Source of the DNA: Desulfovibrionales bacterium GWA2_65_9
GTDB lineage: Bacteria > Desulfobacterota > Desulfovibrionia > Desulfovibrionales > Desulfovibrionaceae
Reading direction: 5' to 3'
Assembly (NCBI GenBank): GCA_001799475.1
Contig: MGTN01000136.1
Coordinates: forward strand, 1-17,818
Length of the DNA stretch: 17,818 bases
Shown here: positions 1-6,599 of the stretch, piece by piece
How positions within the stretch are numbered: the first letter of the stretch is position 1
Layout of the letters: each line of letters begins with the position of its first letter
Program-made: the position numbers and the translations under genes
Notes under the pieces: model-generated
What the model was told of the DNA's origin: nothing
Database searches by the model: none
What the model saw: only the letters and a program-made list of their open reading frames with translations

Positions 1-650
1 CCAAAGGCCGGAAGCAACTGCTTCAACCTCGGCCAGACCGGAACCTCAGTCTGCATTGCTTCATACAACAGATACGCGTTTCCAGCCTTGTGGTGTTCGA
101 GCATGAACATGAGGTAGTCGTAGTGCTCGGTAACCATAAACATCACTGCCTCATAGTGGCGTTCTGCCGAAAGATGCCGAAGAAGATCCTGAGCAGAACT
201 GTCGAAATGAGGCCACTTTTCTTCGTCCAAAGCGAACTGGAGCAAAAACGCTTTTCTGTAGAAAAGACACAGGTCCATCGGAAGCTTCCTGGTGAACCTG
301 CGAAACGCTTCATACTCAGCTACGTCATGGGCCACACCTTTCAAGGTCACCGACACATCACGTCCAAGGATGGCTTCACCCACATCGTGAATAACCAAGG
401 TGGTCGTCAAGAGTCGCATGTCGAAAATGGCCGGCAAATCAGATTGAGCTTTCTCTACCAGGCTCGCACCGAGCAGAGTCATGGACAGACTGTGCTGAAC
501 CAGATCCTGCTGACGCACTTTCATCCCCAAGCCCTTGAAGCGCTTCCAACGCTTGATACCCTTGAGCAAAGTCTGAAGTTCAGACCAAATATGCACGAGC
601 TCGGCTGTGTCACTCTGAGGAAACGGAAATGTTGACAGGCGTGTTTTCAT
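1..650 (-). CDS. HD-domain phosphohydrolase, 3' truncated by window edge
   Basis: Reading the minus strand from an ATG at 650 gives 216 uninterrupted codons that run off the window start, so the C-terminus is missing. The protein begins MKTRLSTFPFPQ. It has an HD-type metal site: a first His in QHSL (about residue 53) and the His-Asp pair in VIHDVGEA (about 88-89), followed by an acidic/aromatic helix with EHYDYL near residue 175. The layout, an opening helix with WKRFKG and then xxxQHS and IHDxGE, recalls YfbR-like 5'-nucleotidases and other HD_3 proteins that hydrolyse phosphate esters, but the substrate cannot be told. GGAGG lies four bases upstream of the ATG, which fixes the start. Its base composition is nearer 50% GC than the AT-rich genes that follow. 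Family is fairly sure, function uncertain. Confidence 0.72.
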   Translation of the reverse strand, partial: MKTRLSTFPFPQSDTAELVHIWSELQTLLKGIKRWKRFKGLGMKVRQQDLVQHSLSMTLLGASLVEKAQSDLPAIFDMRLLTTTLVIHDVGEAILGRDVSVTLKGVAHDVAEYEAFRRFTRKLPMDLCLFYRKAFLLQFALDEEKWPHFDSSAQDLLRHLSAERHYEAVMFMVTEHYDYLMFMLEHHKAGNAYLLYEAMQTEVPVWPRLKQLLPAF

Positions 651-677
651 TCTGCCTCCAAACGCAAAGTTGCTTTT

Positions 678-706
678 GTTTTACCAAGAACAACGCTTTT
701 TGTCAA
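678..706 (-). promoter_or_regulatory. Promoter of the HD-domain gene
   Basis: On the minus strand a perfect TTGACA (complement of 701-706) is followed by a 17-base spacer and TAAAAC (complement of 678-683) preceded by TGG, an extended -10. It sits about 30 bases upstream of the ATG at 650. The match is good for a sigma-70-type promoter but no transcription data exist. Confidence 0.5.
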
Positions 707-728
707 CGCGATAAAATTCTGTTATTCT
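700..728 (+). promoter_or_regulatory. Promoter of the secreted-protein gene at 750
   Basis: TTGTCA at 700-705, a 17-base spacer and TATTCT at 723-728 (or TATAGT at 728-733 with a long spacer) lie just upstream of the ATG at 750. The -35 box overlaps that of the divergent HD-gene promoter, so the two may compete for polymerase. The 5' leader would be very short, in keeping with the lack of a Shine-Dalgarno site. Confidence 0.4.
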
Positions 729-749
729 ATAGTTATAAACAAAATATTT

Positions 750-1349
750 ATGAACAAATCAAAAATCGTTGCTATAGTCCTAGCATTACTAATTCTGCCC
801 TTTGCGACTCAAGCTTTCTCTTGGCGCAATCTAGCTTTCTGGGACAAACAAAAAGAAGTAACTCAAATCAAAGAACCCAAAATCTTTGACGCAGTAGCAC
901 AAAAGGAAAGTCTAAAAAAATCTGCACTTTGGCAAGAAGCTTTTACTCAAAAAAAATGGGACAAACTAATTAAAGACCAAAACAATTTTCAAATTTCTGA
1001 TACTGAATTAAATTTTTTGATCAAGGAAGCTATTAAAAAACAAACTAATTCACCAGTAGAAAGTGTTATTGTGGCTTTTAAAGATAATAAAACAAACATC
1101 GAAGGTCAGCTAAATGCCATGATCAAAGGTAAATTTGAGATCACGGCAAAAATTAATTCCAACGGAAAAACACTTAACCCGGTCATAGAAAAAATACGAT
1201 TCAAAGGCTTCCCTGTTCCCAAAAGCTATGCAAATAGCGCCATAGAAAAATACTTTCCCGACCTCAGTGCCTTCCTGTACACGTATCCAAAATATTCCAG
1301 CATTGACGTAAGCATCAACGACGGACTTCTCAAATTAAACTACAAATAA
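750..1349 (+). CDS. Secreted or membrane-anchored hypothetical protein (CPR-like)
   Basis: This 199-residue protein starts with a short basic stretch (MNKSK) and a hydrophobic segment of about 17 residues ending in TQAFS, a signal peptide or N-terminal anchor. The rest is Lys/Asn-rich. From about residue 85 it shows a pattern of alternating strands (VESVIVAF, NIEGQLNAMIKG, FEITAKI, then FKGFPVPKSYAN and VSINDGLLKLNYK) that recalls the YpmS/DUF2140 and DUF2993 lipid-binding-type folds; this is a resemblance by eye only. No Shine-Dalgarno site precedes the ATG. The gene is AT-rich and unlike everything beyond 2.5 kb. It ends directly in a palindromic terminator. The function is unknown. Confidence 0.7.
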   Translation: MNKSKIVAIVLALLILPFATQAFSWRNLAFWDKQKEVTQIKEPKIFDAVAQKESLKKSALWQEAFTQKKWDKLIKDQNNFQISDTELNFLIKEAIKKQTNSPVESVIVAFKDNKTNIEGQLNAMIKGKFEITAKINSNGKTLNPVIEKIRFKGFPVPKSYANSAIEKYFPDLSAFLYTYPKYSSIDVSINDGLLKLNYK

Positions 1350-1389
1350 AAAAAGTACGGACAGGTCGCGACCTGTCCGTACTTTTTTT
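1348..1389. terminator. Bidirectional intrinsic terminator (perfect palindrome)
   Basis: A perfect 42-base inverted repeat centred at 1368/1369 (arms AAAAAAAGTACGGACAGGTC and its complement) gives a long hairpin flanked by A7 and T7 runs. It overlaps the stop codon of the plus-strand gene and faces the convergent minus-strand gene ending at 1409, so it can serve both. Confidence 0.88.
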
Positions 1390-1408
1390 ATTTATGTTCG
1401 TACGTTTT

Positions 1409-1741
1409 TTATACAAGTAAAGCGATTGCAATCAAACACGCGCCAAGCGCAATCAAAAAGATTAAAGTCCAAAGTAAAACCTTACCTGCAATCTTCAATT
1501 TATTATCTAATGCTAAAACAACTGCATAACCAAAAACAATTATTGCCATAACAGAAGCCGAAAAAACCAAAAGAGTAAGCATTATGAGTGGTCCCCAAAA
1601 AGCCTCTGGCTGGAGTCCCTCACCACTGCGAGATAAGAACCAAAAAAAACTGCTAATCAAGGAGCAATATACAACAACAGCTCCGGCTTGAATTAAGCCA
1701 ACAATAACTGAGGAAATTTTTTCTTTTTTAAATGGCCACAT
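1409..1741 (-). CDS. Small integral membrane protein, hypothetical
   Basis: This 110-residue protein opens with MWPFKKEK and then has three strongly hydrophobic segments at about residues 12-36, 50-76 and 84-109, the last reaching the C-terminus (IALGACLIAIALLV). It is a small three-helix membrane protein with the charged start facing the cytoplasm. No family can be named with confidence. It begins 11 bases after the lipoprotein gene stop and is most likely cotranscribed with it, ending in the shared palindromic terminator. The AT-rich codon use matches the neighbouring gene. Confidence 0.7.
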   Translation of the reverse strand: MWPFKKEKISSVIVGLIQAGAVVVYCSLISSFFWFLSRSGEGLQPEAFWGPLIMLTLLVFSASVMAIIVFGYAVVLALDNKLKIAGKVLLWTLIFLIALGACLIAIALLV

Positions 1742-1752
1742 ATCTTTGTATC

Positions 1753-2445
1753 TTATTTACATTCTTCTTCCCAGACTCTTAAACATTTTTGTTTCGGTTC
1801 ACACCAACTATACCCTGCCCCGACCAAACAACCTCCAGCATCTTTATCTCCACCGATAATTCGATTATAAACCCCACAACGAACAGTAATATCACTTAAA
1901 GTTTTCGCATCCTTATTCTGAGAATTAGCAGAATATGAACTCGAAACTGTGCAAACCACAGAATCTTTTTGATAACCAACCTGCCCACCCATAATACCAT
2001 CAGCCAAATTATTATCATCTTGGACAAAACTTTGGCTTTCAAGATACTGATTAACTAAAGTTGAACTTTTGTTAGTTGCTTCTGCCACCATCAAATAACC
2101 ATCAATCGTCATAAGTTCAATAGTGCCATTTTGGTCAAAACGCCATTCCATCTTTTGCGGTAAAGTTGCTGAAAATGGAATTCCGGTTTGGTTGGCAGTC
2201 TCGTACAAAACTTTTCTTTCTGCCGGCCAAGAATCTAAGTCCGCCGGAACTTCAAGAACTGATTGTTGTCCTTCGACGTTGGAACTAGTTTTCACCGGCT
2301 CGTACTTGGTGCATCCTGAAACTACAATCACTAGAACAAATGTAAAAACAAACAACTTGAACCATGCACCATAAAGTGTTCCCTTTAGATGCACGGCAGG
2401 CAAGCGAAGCGATAAAACATTTTGAACAATTTTTGCTATTAGCAT
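1753..2445 (-). CDS. Lipoprotein with Cys-rich C-terminal motif, hypothetical
   Basis: The reading frame encodes 230 residues. A hydrophobic stretch FVFTFVLVIVVSGC ends in a lipobox-like VSGC with the Cys at residue 45, so the mature protein is probably lipid-anchored. The C-terminus carries closely spaced cysteines in GGCLVGAGYSWC and KQKCLRVWEEEC, with two more Cys (SVVCTV and VRCGV) before them, likely forming disulphides outside the membrane. The first 30 residues are long for a signal-peptide n-region and partly encoded by a hairpin-like repeat; a TTG at residue 31 is another possible start. There is no Shine-Dalgarno site at either. An extended -10 box lies upstream at 2475-2483. It is followed by the membrane-protein gene. 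Function is unknown. Confidence 0.68.
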   Translation of the reverse strand: MLIAKIVQNVLSLRLPAVHLKGTLYGAWFKLFVFTFVLVIVVSGCTKYEPVKTSSNVEGQQSVLEVPADLDSWPAERKVLYETANQTGIPFSATLPQKMEWRFDQNGTIELMTIDGYLMVAEATNKSSTLVNQYLESQSFVQDDNNLADGIMGGQVGYQKDSVVCTVSSSYSANSQNKDAKTLSDITVRCGVYNRIIGGDKDAGGCLVGAGYSWCEPKQKCLRVWEEECK

Positions 2446-2449
2446 AAAA

Positions 2450-2483
2450 GTTGATGTTAATTATCAACACTTAAATTATAGCA
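2450..2483 (-). promoter_or_regulatory. Extended -10 promoter and leader hairpin of the lipoprotein gene
   Basis: On the minus strand TGCTATAAT (complement of 2475-2483) is a perfect extended -10. No good -35 is seen; that position falls in the T-run of the neighbouring terminator. Just downstream GTTGAT and ATCAAC arms (2450-2455 and 2463-2468) form a 6-bp dyad right before the ATG, a possible leader hairpin or operator. Confidence 0.45.
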
Positions 2484-2493
2484 CTTCTGAAAT

Positions 2494-2532
2494 ATAAAAA
2501 AACGCCCCCAGGAACTCAGAGTTCCTAGGGGC
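2494..2532 (-). terminator. Intrinsic terminator of the U32-family gene
   Basis: On the minus strand, ten bases beyond the stop codon at 2542, a stem from 2532 to 2504 (GCCCC/GGGGC outer and AGGAAC/GTTCCT inner, with one mismatch) is followed by a seven-T run at 2502-2496. This is a standard rho-independent terminator. It also marks the edge between GC-rich and AT-rich DNA. Confidence 0.85.
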
Positions 2533-2541
2533 TTCTTGTCC

Positions 2542-4398
2542 TTACGGACGGTTGGAGCCGAACTTGCGCACCCAGGCGATCTCCCCGCGCGGGCTCAGGA
2601 TGGGTTCCTCCAGGCGCACCTCCTCGGCCAGGATGCGCGTGATGCCCAGCGGCCAGAACCCGCCCACCACAATGCCCAGCGGGATTGGGCTGTTGCGCGG
2701 CAGGGACAAGAGTTCCGCGCCGGAAAGCTCCGGGCTGACAAAGGCCGCCTCCATGCCCAGGTCGGCGTACTGCGCGGCGGTCTCAACGCTGGCCAGGTTG
2801 CAGAAGGGACCGCCGATCAAACGAAGGCCCTCGCGCACGCCCTCGCGGGACTCGAACAGCCCGGCCTGCCAGGGCGCGTTCAGCACGAACATCTTGGCCC
2901 CGCGCTCACGGGCCTCGGCCAGCAGAGCGCGGTAGCGCTCCTCCTCGGCGGGCCAGATGACCGGGGGCAGCCACCACCAGGTGCGCGCCGTGACGGGCCT
3001 GGGCACATCAAGCAGGGCCGAGCGCTCCAGCCACACGCCGACGTCCCCTGCCCGGCCTTTGCCCGCGCCGCGCGGCATGGCGCGGAACACGCCCATGTCC
3101 AGGCGCAGGGTCCGGGTGGGCGGCGAGAAGTGCCGGGGCGCGAAGGACGAGGCCTCCTTTTCCGGTGGCACGGGCCGCGCGGCCAGCTCCTTTTCCAGGT
3201 CGGCCAGGATGCGCATGAGCTCGGGCTCGCGGCGGTCGATGAGGAACACCGGGGCCTTGGCCGGCGGCAGATGCCCGCTCTGGGGCCGGGGGAAGTCCAG
3301 GCGGCCGCCCTTGGGCACGCGCCGGCGCAGGGGCATGGTCTGGTGCCAGGCGTCATCCTCGCAGCCCAGGCGCAGCAGATCGCCGGGCAAAAGGTCCAGG
3401 CGCGACTGGATGTAGGACTTGCCGCCGGGCTCCTTCTTCACCTGCCCGACCAGGCAGCCGGAGGCCGTCTCCTCGCTGGGCTTGACCGGCGGAAACGGGC
3501 GCTGCGGCAGGAAGCGGCCATGCGTCACGGGCCGCCCCAGGGCCTGCTCAATGAGCGAGAAAGCCGACTTGCGCGCCGCGGCATCGTTCGGGTTGTCGCG
3601 CAGCATGCGGTAGGCCGTGACCACATAATAGACGTAGTGCGGGCCTTTCTTGCGGCCTTCGATCTTCCAGGAGCTGACCTGGGGCAGATTCAGCAAGGGC
3701 TTGGTGACCACGTCCAGGGACAGGTCCTGGCACGAGAACAGCCGTTCGGGCTTGCTTTTGGCACCCCCTTGCCTGTACAAGCGGCGGCAGGGCTGAACGC
3801 AACGGCCACGCAGGCCGCTCTTGCCGCCGAAGAAGCTGCTCCACCAGCAGCGCCCGGACACGCAATGGCAGAGCGCGCCATGCACGAAAAGCTCCAGCTC
3901 CAGGCCCTCGGGGCAGGACTCGGCCATGAGCTTGACCTCTTCCAGGTCCAGCTCGCGCGGGAGCACCACGCGGGTGGCGCCCAGGTCCCTGGCCACCTGC
4001 AAGGCCGCCGGGTGGGTGGCGTTGGCCAGGGTGGAGATGTGGATCTCGCCCGTGAATCCGGCCTGCCGGGCCAGGCTGATGAGCCCCAGGTCCTGCACGA
4101 TGAGCGCGTCGGGCTTGACCATGCGCGCCAGGCGTTCGATGAGGCCGCCAGCGGCCCGTGCGTCTTCGGGCTTGAGCAATACGTTCATGGCCACGTACAC
4201 GCGCACCCCGCGCTCGTGGGCGAAGTCCACCAGCATGGCGAGTTCGCCCAGGCCGAAATTTTTTGCCTGCATGCGCGCGGAGAAATGCTTGAGCCCCAGG
4301 TACACGGCATCCGCGCCAGCGGCCACGGCGGCCAGGAAGCTCGCACGGTCGCCCGCAGGGGCCATTATTTCGGGTCGGAATATTTCAGTGCTGTTCAA
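2542..4398 (-). CDS. U32-family protein (RlhA/TrhP-like)
   Basis: This 618-residue protein begins with the family pattern EIMAPAGDRASFLAAVAAGA and has AVYLGLKHFSAR, then the signature around residues 171-204: FVHGALCHCVSGRC, SGLRGRC and QPCR, giving Cys 177, 184, 200 and 204. These belong to peptidase family U32 (COG0826). Characterised members RlhA and TrhP hydroxylate RNA bases (23S rRNA C2501 and tRNA U34) and carry an iron-sulphur cluster, so RNA modification is more likely than proteolysis. The long region after residue 300 fits the larger RlhA-type members. The start is a TTG with AGGA six bases upstream; the next ATG is at residue 12. The gene diverges from pyrK across 59 bases and ends in its own terminator. 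Confidence 0.87.
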   Translation of the reverse strand: MNSTEIFRPEIMAPAGDRASFLAAVAAGADAVYLGLKHFSARMQAKNFGLGELAMLVDFAHERGVRVYVAMNVLLKPEDARAAGGLIERLARMVKPDALIVQDLGLISLARQAGFTGEIHISTLANATHPAALQVARDLGATRVVLPRELDLEEVKLMAESCPEGLELELFVHGALCHCVSGRCWWSSFFGGKSGLRGRCVQPCRRLYRQGGAKSKPERLFSCQDLSLDVVTKPLLNLPQVSSWKIEGRKKGPHYVYYVVTAYRMLRDNPNDAAARKSAFSLIEQALGRPVTHGRFLPQRPFPPVKPSEETASGCLVGQVKKEPGGKSYIQSRLDLLPGDLLRLGCEDDAWHQTMPLRRRVPKGGRLDFPRPQSGHLPPAKAPVFLIDRREPELMRILADLEKELAARPVPPEKEASSFAPRHFSPPTRTLRLDMGVFRAMPRGAGKGRAGDVGVWLERSALLDVPRPVTARTWWWLPPVIWPAEEERYRALLAEARERGAKMFVLNAPWQAGLFESREGVREGLRLIGGPFCNLASVETAAQYADLGMEAAFVSPELSGAELLSLPRNSPIPLGIVVGGFWPLGITRILAEEVRLEEPILSPRGEIAWVRKFGSNRP

Positions 4399-4457
4399 AG
4401 AAGTCCTCGAAAGGTGGATGGGGAGCCCCGCACAATCCAGCGGGACAAAGGGAGAGT

Positions 4458-5237
4458 ATGGTGGAGAGAAATTGCCGTGAAGTCAAGGTCAGGGAGGTCC
4501 GCTTCCTGGGCACCTGGGACGAGCCCAGCGACTTTGTGGAGCTGACCCTGGACAACCCCGGCTGGGAATCGTACCGGCCCGGCCAGTTCGCCATGCTGCG
4601 GGCCAAGCACTGGGGCCTGGAGCTGCCCTGGGGACGCCCTTTCTCCATCTCCCGCGTGGATGCCGAGAGCGTGACCTTCTTCGTCCAGGTGGTGGGCCGG
4701 GGCACCAGCCGCCTGGCCCGGTTGCGGCCGGACGACGTGGTCATCATCTGGGGGCCGCTGGGCAACGGCTTCAGCGCCCCGCCCGCGACCCCGACCCTGC
4801 TCCTGGCCGGGGGCATGGGCATCGCGCCCTTCCGGGGCTACATCGAGAACCATCCGAGCCCGGAGTTCCTGCACCTGCTCTTCGCCCACCGCGCATCCAT
4901 TGATTTCTATCCCTACCTGAACATGTCCGAGAAGGTGCGCGCCGAATCCATCCAGGAGCGCTCCCCGGACGACCTGCCACTGATCATCGCGCGCCTTGAG
5001 GCCGCCATGGACGAATATGAAGGCGGCCTCGTGCTGGCCTGCGGGCCGACGCCCTTCCTGCGCACCGTGCAGGCCCACGCGCTGAAGAAGAACATCCGCG
5101 CCGAGGTCTCCCTTGAGAAGACCATGGCCTGCGGCGTGGGCGCCTGCCTGGGCTGCGTGTGCAAGGACGGCCAGGGCAAACATGTGCAGGTCTGCGCGCG
5201 CGGGCCGGTGTTCGCCACAGCCGACGTCCAGATCTAG
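4458..5237 (+). CDS. pyrK: Dihydroorotate dehydrogenase electron transfer subunit PyrK
   Basis: This 259-residue flavoprotein passes electrons between PyrD and NAD+ in pyrimidine synthesis. It has the ferredoxin-reductase layout: FAD-binding RPFSIS at 60-65, the nucleotide-binding glycine motif AGGMGIAPF at 117-125, ACGPTPFL near 194, and a C-terminal [2Fe-2S] site with Cys 225, 230, 233 and 246 (C-x4-C-x2-C-x12-C), exactly the spacing of PyrK proteins. GGGAG lies a few bases upstream of the ATG. The stop is eight bases before the pyrD start, and the two genes form one translation unit. Length and motifs are full and intact. A general sulphide dehydrogenase subunit is excluded by the adjacent pyrD. 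Confidence 0.94.
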   Translation: MVERNCREVKVREVRFLGTWDEPSDFVELTLDNPGWESYRPGQFAMLRAKHWGLELPWGRPFSISRVDAESVTFFVQVVGRGTSRLARLRPDDVVIIWGPLGNGFSAPPATPTLLLAGGMGIAPFRGYIENHPSPEFLHLLFAHRASIDFYPYLNMSEKVRAESIQERSPDDLPLIIARLEAAMDEYEGGLVLACGPTPFLRTVQAHALKKNIRAEVSLEKTMACGVGACLGCVCKDGQGKHVQVCARGPVFATADVQI

Positions 5238-5245
5238 GAGGACCC

Positions 5246-6163
5246 GTGATTGACCTGCGTGTGGAATTCGCCGGGCTGGTGCTGAAAAACCCCATCATCA
5301 CCGCGTCGGGCACCTTCGGCTTCGGCCTGGAGTTTTCGTCCTTCGGCGACCTGAAGCGCCTCGGCGGCATTGTGGTCAAAGGCCTGTCGCTCAAACCGCG
5401 CGAGGGCAACCCCATGCCGCGCGTGGCCGAGACGCCCTGCGGCATGCTCAACGCCATCGGCATCCAGAACCCCGGCGTGGAGGCCTTCCTGCGCGACAAG
5501 CTGCCGCTTTTGCCCTGGCGCGAGACAGCCATCATCGCCAACATGTACGCCTGCACCGTGCCGGAGTTCGGCGAACTGGCAGGCGTCCTGTCCGGCGAGG
5601 AAGGCGTGGCCGCGCTCGAGGTCAACGTGTCCTGCCCCAACGTCACCCACGGCGGCGCGGTCTTTGGCCAGGACCCCACGCAGATCCGCAAGGTGACCGA
5701 GGAGGTCAAGAAGCGCGCCAAAGGCAAGCCGGTCATCGTCAAGCTTTCGCCCAACGTCACGGACATCGCCCTGTGCGCCCAGGCCGCAGAGGATGGCGGG
5801 GCCGACGCCGTGTCGCTCATCAACACCCTGCTCGGCATGGCTGTGGACATCCGCACCCGCAAGCCCACCCTGGCCAATGTGCTGGGCGGCCTGTCCGGCC
5901 CGGCCATCAAGCCCGTGGCTCTGCGCTGCGTGCACCAGGTCTGCCGCAAGGTTTCGATTCCGGTCATCGGCATCGGCGGCATCGTCAGCGCCGAGGACGC
6001 CCTGGAGTTCATCCTGTTGGGGGCCGCTGCGGTGCAGGTGGGCACGGCCAATTTCCTCAGGCCTGACCAGTCCTTCCGCATCATCGACGACCTGCCCAGG
6101 GCCATGATCAAGGCGCACAGCGACAGCCTGGGCGAGCTGCGCGGGAGCCTGAAATTGCCCTGA
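5246..6163 (+). CDS. pyrD: Dihydroorotate dehydrogenase, class 1B catalytic subunit PyrD
   Basis: This 305-residue FMN enzyme oxidises dihydroorotate to orotate in the cytoplasm, step four of UMP synthesis. It shows NPIITASGTFGFG (15-27), the catalytic Cys130 in EVNVSCPNV (the class 1B position), KLSPNVTDI (166-174), INTLLGMAVD and the phosphate loop IGIGGI...AVQVGTANF. The Cys base rather than Ser, the length and the pyrK neighbour identify class 1B, the PyrD-PyrK heterotetramer using NAD+. The frame extends upstream to 5159, but GGAGG four bases before the GTG at 5246 decides this start. The stop codon lies in the loop of a small hairpin. Confidence 0.95.
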   Translation: MIDLRVEFAGLVLKNPIITASGTFGFGLEFSSFGDLKRLGGIVVKGLSLKPREGNPMPRVAETPCGMLNAIGIQNPGVEAFLRDKLPLLPWRETAIIANMYACTVPEFGELAGVLSGEEGVAALEVNVSCPNVTHGGAVFGQDPTQIRKVTEEVKKRAKGKPVIVKLSPNVTDIALCAQAAEDGGADAVSLINTLLGMAVDIRTRKPTLANVLGGLSGPAIKPVALRCVHQVCRKVSIPVIGIGGIVSAEDALEFILLGAAAVQVGTANFLRPDQSFRIIDDLPRAMIKAHSDSLGELRGSLKLP

Positions 6164-6187
6164 GGGCAAGCGCATATTTTGCTTGCC
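6155..6187 (+). promoter_or_regulatory. Overlapping hairpins at the pyrD stop codon
   Basis: TTGCCC (6155-6160) and GGGCAA (6164-6169) can pair with the pyrD stop TGA as a three-base loop. GGCAAGC (6165-6171) can instead pair with GCTTGCC (6181-6187) around a T-rich loop. The two folds exclude each other. This could be a weak terminator or mRNA 3' end; there is no long T-run. Confidence 0.35.
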
Positions 6188-6208
6188 AGCCCAGATGTTT
6201 CGTATTAA
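6179..6208 (+). promoter_or_regulatory. Possible promoter of the tRNA-Ser/SRP RNA unit
   Basis: TTGCTT at 6179-6184, an 18-base spacer and TATTAA at 6203-6208 sit 15 bases upstream of the mature tRNA end. TTGCCA at 6184 is another -35 candidate with a short spacer. The match is modest, but the tRNA needs a nearby promoter if pyrKD transcription stops before it. Confidence 0.33.
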
Positions 6209-6223
6209 TCGTTTCGACCTCGC

Positions 6224-6315
6224 GGAGAGGTGTCCGAGACCGGCCTAAGGAGCACGCCTGGAAAGTGTGTGTACCCGGAAGGGTACCGGAGGTTCAAATC
6301 CTCTCCTCTCCGCCA
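6224..6315 (+). tRNA. tRNA-Ser (anticodon GGA)
   Basis: The acceptor stem GGAGAGG (6224-6230) pairs fully with CCTCTCC (6305-6311), followed by discriminator G and an encoded CCA. The anticodon stem CACGC/GTGTG encloses the loop CTGGAAA with anticodon GGA at 6260-6262. A long variable arm (stem GTACCC/GGGTAC at about 6271-6286) and the GGTTCAAATC T-loop confirm a class II serine tRNA that reads UCC/UCU codons. Confidence 0.96.
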
Positions 6316-6332
6316 TTTTTAAAAGATACCCC

Positions 6333-6422
6333 GGGGAAGCCGGACGGCGGGTTCGCCGTGAACCCCGTCAGGCCCGAAAGGGAGCAGCGGTAACGGTCCG
6401 AGCCCGGGTGTCCGGTTTCCCT
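6333..6422 (+). ncRNA. ffs: Signal recognition particle RNA, bacterial small type (4.5S)
   Basis: The core at about 6359-6391 carries the conserved SRP domain IV: CGTCAGGCCC, a GAAA tetraloop, then GGGAGCAGCGGTAA, with the asymmetric internal loops that bind Ffh. An outer stem pairs GGGAAGCCGGAC (6334-6345) with GTCCGGTTTCCC (6410-6421), and an inner one pairs CGGGTTCG with CGAGCCCG. The RNA lies 17 bases after the tRNA-Ser CCA end and is probably cut from a common transcript that ends at the terminator at 6428. It guides membrane-protein translation to the translocon with Ffh and FtsY. Confidence 0.95.
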
Positions 6423-6427
6423 GAAAG

Positions 6428-6453
6428 AAGGGCGCAGCAATGCGCCCTTTTTT
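6428..6453 (+). terminator. Terminator of the tRNA-Ser/SRP RNA transcript
   Basis: AAGGGCGCA (6428-6436) and TGCGCCCTT (6441-6449) pair around a GCAA loop, followed by a T-run up to 6453. It is a strong rho-independent terminator placed six bases after the SRP RNA. Confidence 0.92.
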
Positions 6454-6599
6454 GTTGCCCATGCCCGGCGAGCTGCCGTCCTCGGTCCGGATTGCTGTTT
6501 ACTTTTCGGCTACTGCTAGGTAACTACGTGCACCCGCAGCGAGTTGTTTAAAATAAAGGCTTGCTGAGGTGTTACTCTACCCCCCCAAGAGGAACAGAA

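Noticed and set aside
90..635. A 181-codon plus-strand frame
   Set aside because: The opposite strand is open throughout with a ribosome site, a promoter and HD-domain motifs; this frame shows no recognisable protein.
2536..4545. A 669-codon plus-strand frame antisense to the U32-family gene
   Set aside because: It is longer than the true gene, but its sequence is low-complexity Gly/Ala/Arg/Gln/His typical of antisense to GC-rich coding DNA, and the minus strand has complete U32 motifs, a ribosome site and a terminator.
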